Assembly: GCA_964019155.1 (NCBI GenBank)
Contig: OZ025244.1
Coordinates: 51,110,198-51,174,197 of the forward strand
From: Osedax fenrisi
Lineage: Eukaryota; Annelida; Polychaeta; Sabellida; Siboglinidae
Direction of reading: 5' to 3'
DNA length: 64,000 bases
In this document: positions 61,736-64,000 of the stretch, one piece after another
Layout: every line of letters begins with the position of its first letter
Numbering within the stretch: position 1 is the first letter of the stretch
The notes under the pieces: generated by a model
What the model saw: the letters and a program-made list of their open reading frames with translations, nothing else
The model's database searches: none
What the model was told of the DNA's origin: nothing
Translations under genes and position numbers: made by a program

Positions 61736-64000
61736 GAATGAATGAATGAAATCAGTTTATAGACAATTGTCTAAGGAGGATCATTGAAAGCTATAATTAG
61801 CTTTATTAAGTCGATACCTCCATAGTATATGAATATAATAGCTTTGGGACATTTATACAATAATAATAAGACTTGTGTACTAGAATTCAATATAATAATA
61901 GTAAAGAAATATATATAAAGAGAATAATAATAATAATAAAAATAATGTCCCTCAGCGTATTTCATCATGTTTCATCAATCCATTAAATAAACTAATAAAA
62001 TAAAATGTGTTAAAACTTGTGCAAACAAATATAAAACAAAAAGTGCGAATAAAATAATAAAAAATTATTGAAATGTAATAACATAAAATGATTCAAATGG
62101 TTTAGTATATACAAATTAAAATAAAGTATGTTTAAAACTTGTGCAAACAATTATATAACAAAAAAGTGCGAATAAAATAATAAAAAATGATAAAAATATA
62201 ATAACATAAAAATGACCCAAGTAGTTTTAAATATAAAATTTTTAAAAATTGACGAAGATTAAAAATATTAAAAATGATTAAAATGCTAAAATATAAAAAC
62301 TAATATTTATTTAAAAAGTAATTCTTTAATACTTTTTTTAATTTGTGTATATTATGTATATTTTCAGATTTTAATATATTACTCATTATATTATTATAGT
62401 ATTTTGGGCCTTTAAAAAAAATTGTGTTTTGAAATTTCGTTGTTTTCATCAATAGTAAAATAAATCTTGTTTTGTCTTTATTATAAATAAAAAATGTATC
62501 TAGATTAATGTTATAGTTATTATGTAAAAGGTTATATAAAAATAATATTATTCTAAAAGTTATGAGTTCATTCAATTTTAAAATAGAATTATATTTAAAC
62601 ATATTATTAGTGTGTGATAAACGAATCAGAGGTAATTGAGACTTGTCTATCATATTTTTATTGATAATTCGAATTGTTTTTTTTTGTATTAATACTAGTT
62701 TTTTTAATCTATCTTCATAAACATTACCCCATATTTCTATTCCATATGACATATTTGATAAAAATAGTGAATTATATAATATAATTAAATTGCGTAGGTT
62801 AAGAAATTTTAGCTTCCGAAAAAGATATACAATTTTTGATAATTTATTACACAAATTTATAATATGAAACGAATATGTTAAATTACTATCTAATATAATA
62901 CCTAAAAACGTATATCTATCTACTATTTCTATGTTCACATTATTTAAATTTATATTATTTATAATTTTTGTATTAAAATAAGGAAGTATTTTAGTTTTTT
63001 CAATATTCAATTTTAATTTATTTATATTAAACCAATGACATAATCTATCTAAATATAATTGCATATTACTACTCAATTCTTCATTTGAATTTGCAAATAT
63101 AGAGAGTGATGTGTCATCTGCATATATATTTAAATTTATATTAACATCATTATTAAATATATTTGATATGTCATTAATAAATATAATAAAAAATAATGGA
63201 CCTAATACTGATCCCTGAGGAACACCAAAACGTACATTTCTAACGGATGATACAGTATTATTTATTCGAGTTTTAATTTTTCTATCTAATAAATAATTTT
63301 TTAAAAACACATTTACATGACCCCTAAAACCACAGTATTCTAATTTTTTTAATAAAATGTCGTGGTCTACAACATCGAACGCTTTTTTTAAGGTCTAAAA
63401 ATAGCGTAGCAATTTTTTTATTTAAACTATGTTTAGTAAATAAAAAATGTTGTAAGTTAAAATGTGAAAGGGTAGTATTGGATTTTTCTACAAATCCATA
63501 TTGGTTATCATTAATTATTTTATTTTTATATATAAAGTCCATCATTCTATTATAAATTATTTTTTCGAAGATTTTACTAATTTGCGGTAGTAATGAAATG
63601 GGTCTATAGTTGATTATCTGTTTTTTATCATTTGCTTTAAATACTGGTTTAATGATAGAAATTTTCATATTATCAGGAAATTCAGAATTAGCCAAGCATA
63701 AATTAAATAAATATTCTAATGGTTTAGCAATAGAATTTATTAAAAGCTTGATTAATTTCATGTCCCAGTTATTTATATCTTTGGATGATTTAGATTTCAT
63801 ATTAAGTGTAATATTAATTATTTCCTTATCAGTAATAGGTAAAAAATAAAAACTGTTCTCAATAGAGTTTAAAAAATATCTAAAATCATTATCATTAGTT
63901 ATATTATCATTAGTCATATTATCACTAGTCATATTATCATTAATCAAATTATCATTAGTCATATTTTTATTTAAAAAACTCATTTATTTTAAAACCTACA
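61736..64000 (-). mobile_element. Non-LTR retrotransposon (LINE), 3' part with reverse transcriptase and complete 3' UTR
   Basis: Minus strand; the 5' portion, including any endonuclease, lies beyond the window edge. The protein is read in two blocks. The block at 63983-63324 includes YRPISLLPQISKIFEKIIYN and the reverse-transcriptase motif FLDLKK. The block at 63310-62300 (336 codons) includes FGVPQGSVLGPLFFIIFIND and the catalytic YADD (about 63124-63113), followed by a thumb/C-terminal region. The frame breaks at a run of seven A (gene strand) near 63387, consistent with a single-base indel. The N-terminal block starts with a short (MTNDN)n-like repeat. The 3' UTR runs from 62299 to a (TTCA)n tail at about 61736. 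The motifs fit the jockey/CR1 group of LINEs; clade not determined. Confidence 0.88.

Overview
The window is eukaryotic nuclear DNA, very AT-rich (four fifths or so by eye), with short exons separated by AT-rich introns and dense small repeats. The gene content (an ELAV/Hu-like RNA-binding protein, a ciliary BROMI/TBC1D32 orthologue, a pyruvate dehydrogenase phosphatase and a DUF4806-type protein of the kind common in insects), together with non-LTR retroelements, points to an insect. A very AT-rich hymenopteran such as a small parasitoid wasp would fit, but nothing seen proves the order. There is no operon structure, CRISPR array or functional tRNA/rRNA gene.

Layout. 1-4.8 kb: AT-rich DNA with a 91-bp satellite (1376-2190), a possible stray terminal exon (3345-3464) and a degenerate array of copies of a splice acceptor plus exon start (3.8-4.87 kb). 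4870-10722 (+): the last seven exons of a pyruvate dehydrogenase phosphatase (PDP); its 5' part lies outside the window or was not recognised. 11684-13816 (-): a complete three-RRM ELAV-like gene, converging on PDP. 13.8-18.8 kb: AT-rich intergenic DNA with a worn SINE. 18842-43095 (+): a complete 29-exon TBC1D32/BROMI gene, about 1,115 codons with every splice phase consistent; its introns hold SINEs, a LINE fragment, a foldback element and minisatellites. 43.1-53.5 kb: a mobile-element graveyard (CR1/L2-like LINE remnant, hAT-type MITE, three foldback elements). 53575-60972 (+): a complete 10-exon gene for a 304-residue coiled-coil protein with a DUF4806-like C-terminus. 61736-64000 (-): the 3' part of a second, young LINE whose 5'-truncated sister copy lies at about 31.1-32.0 kb.

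The genes do not form a pathway: PDP is a mitochondrial metabolic enzyme, the RRM protein acts on RNA, BROMI acts at cilia, and the DUF4806 protein has no known role. The strongest unexplained signal is architectural. In all four genes, tandem repeats of different unit length (3, 11, about 20, 16, 18, 22, 27, 31 and roughly 100 bp) lie directly against splice sites, in two cases duplicating the 3' splice site itself. Exons beside these arrays tend to be visibly GC-richer than other exons of the same gene. Exon-level duplication is also frequent: a tandem 54-nt coiled-coil exon pair, a partial copy of PDP exon F, and a worn fragment of PDP exon B inside the neighbouring RRM gene.

Gene models were built by eye from splice signals, phase continuity and remembered family sequences; no alignment was run.
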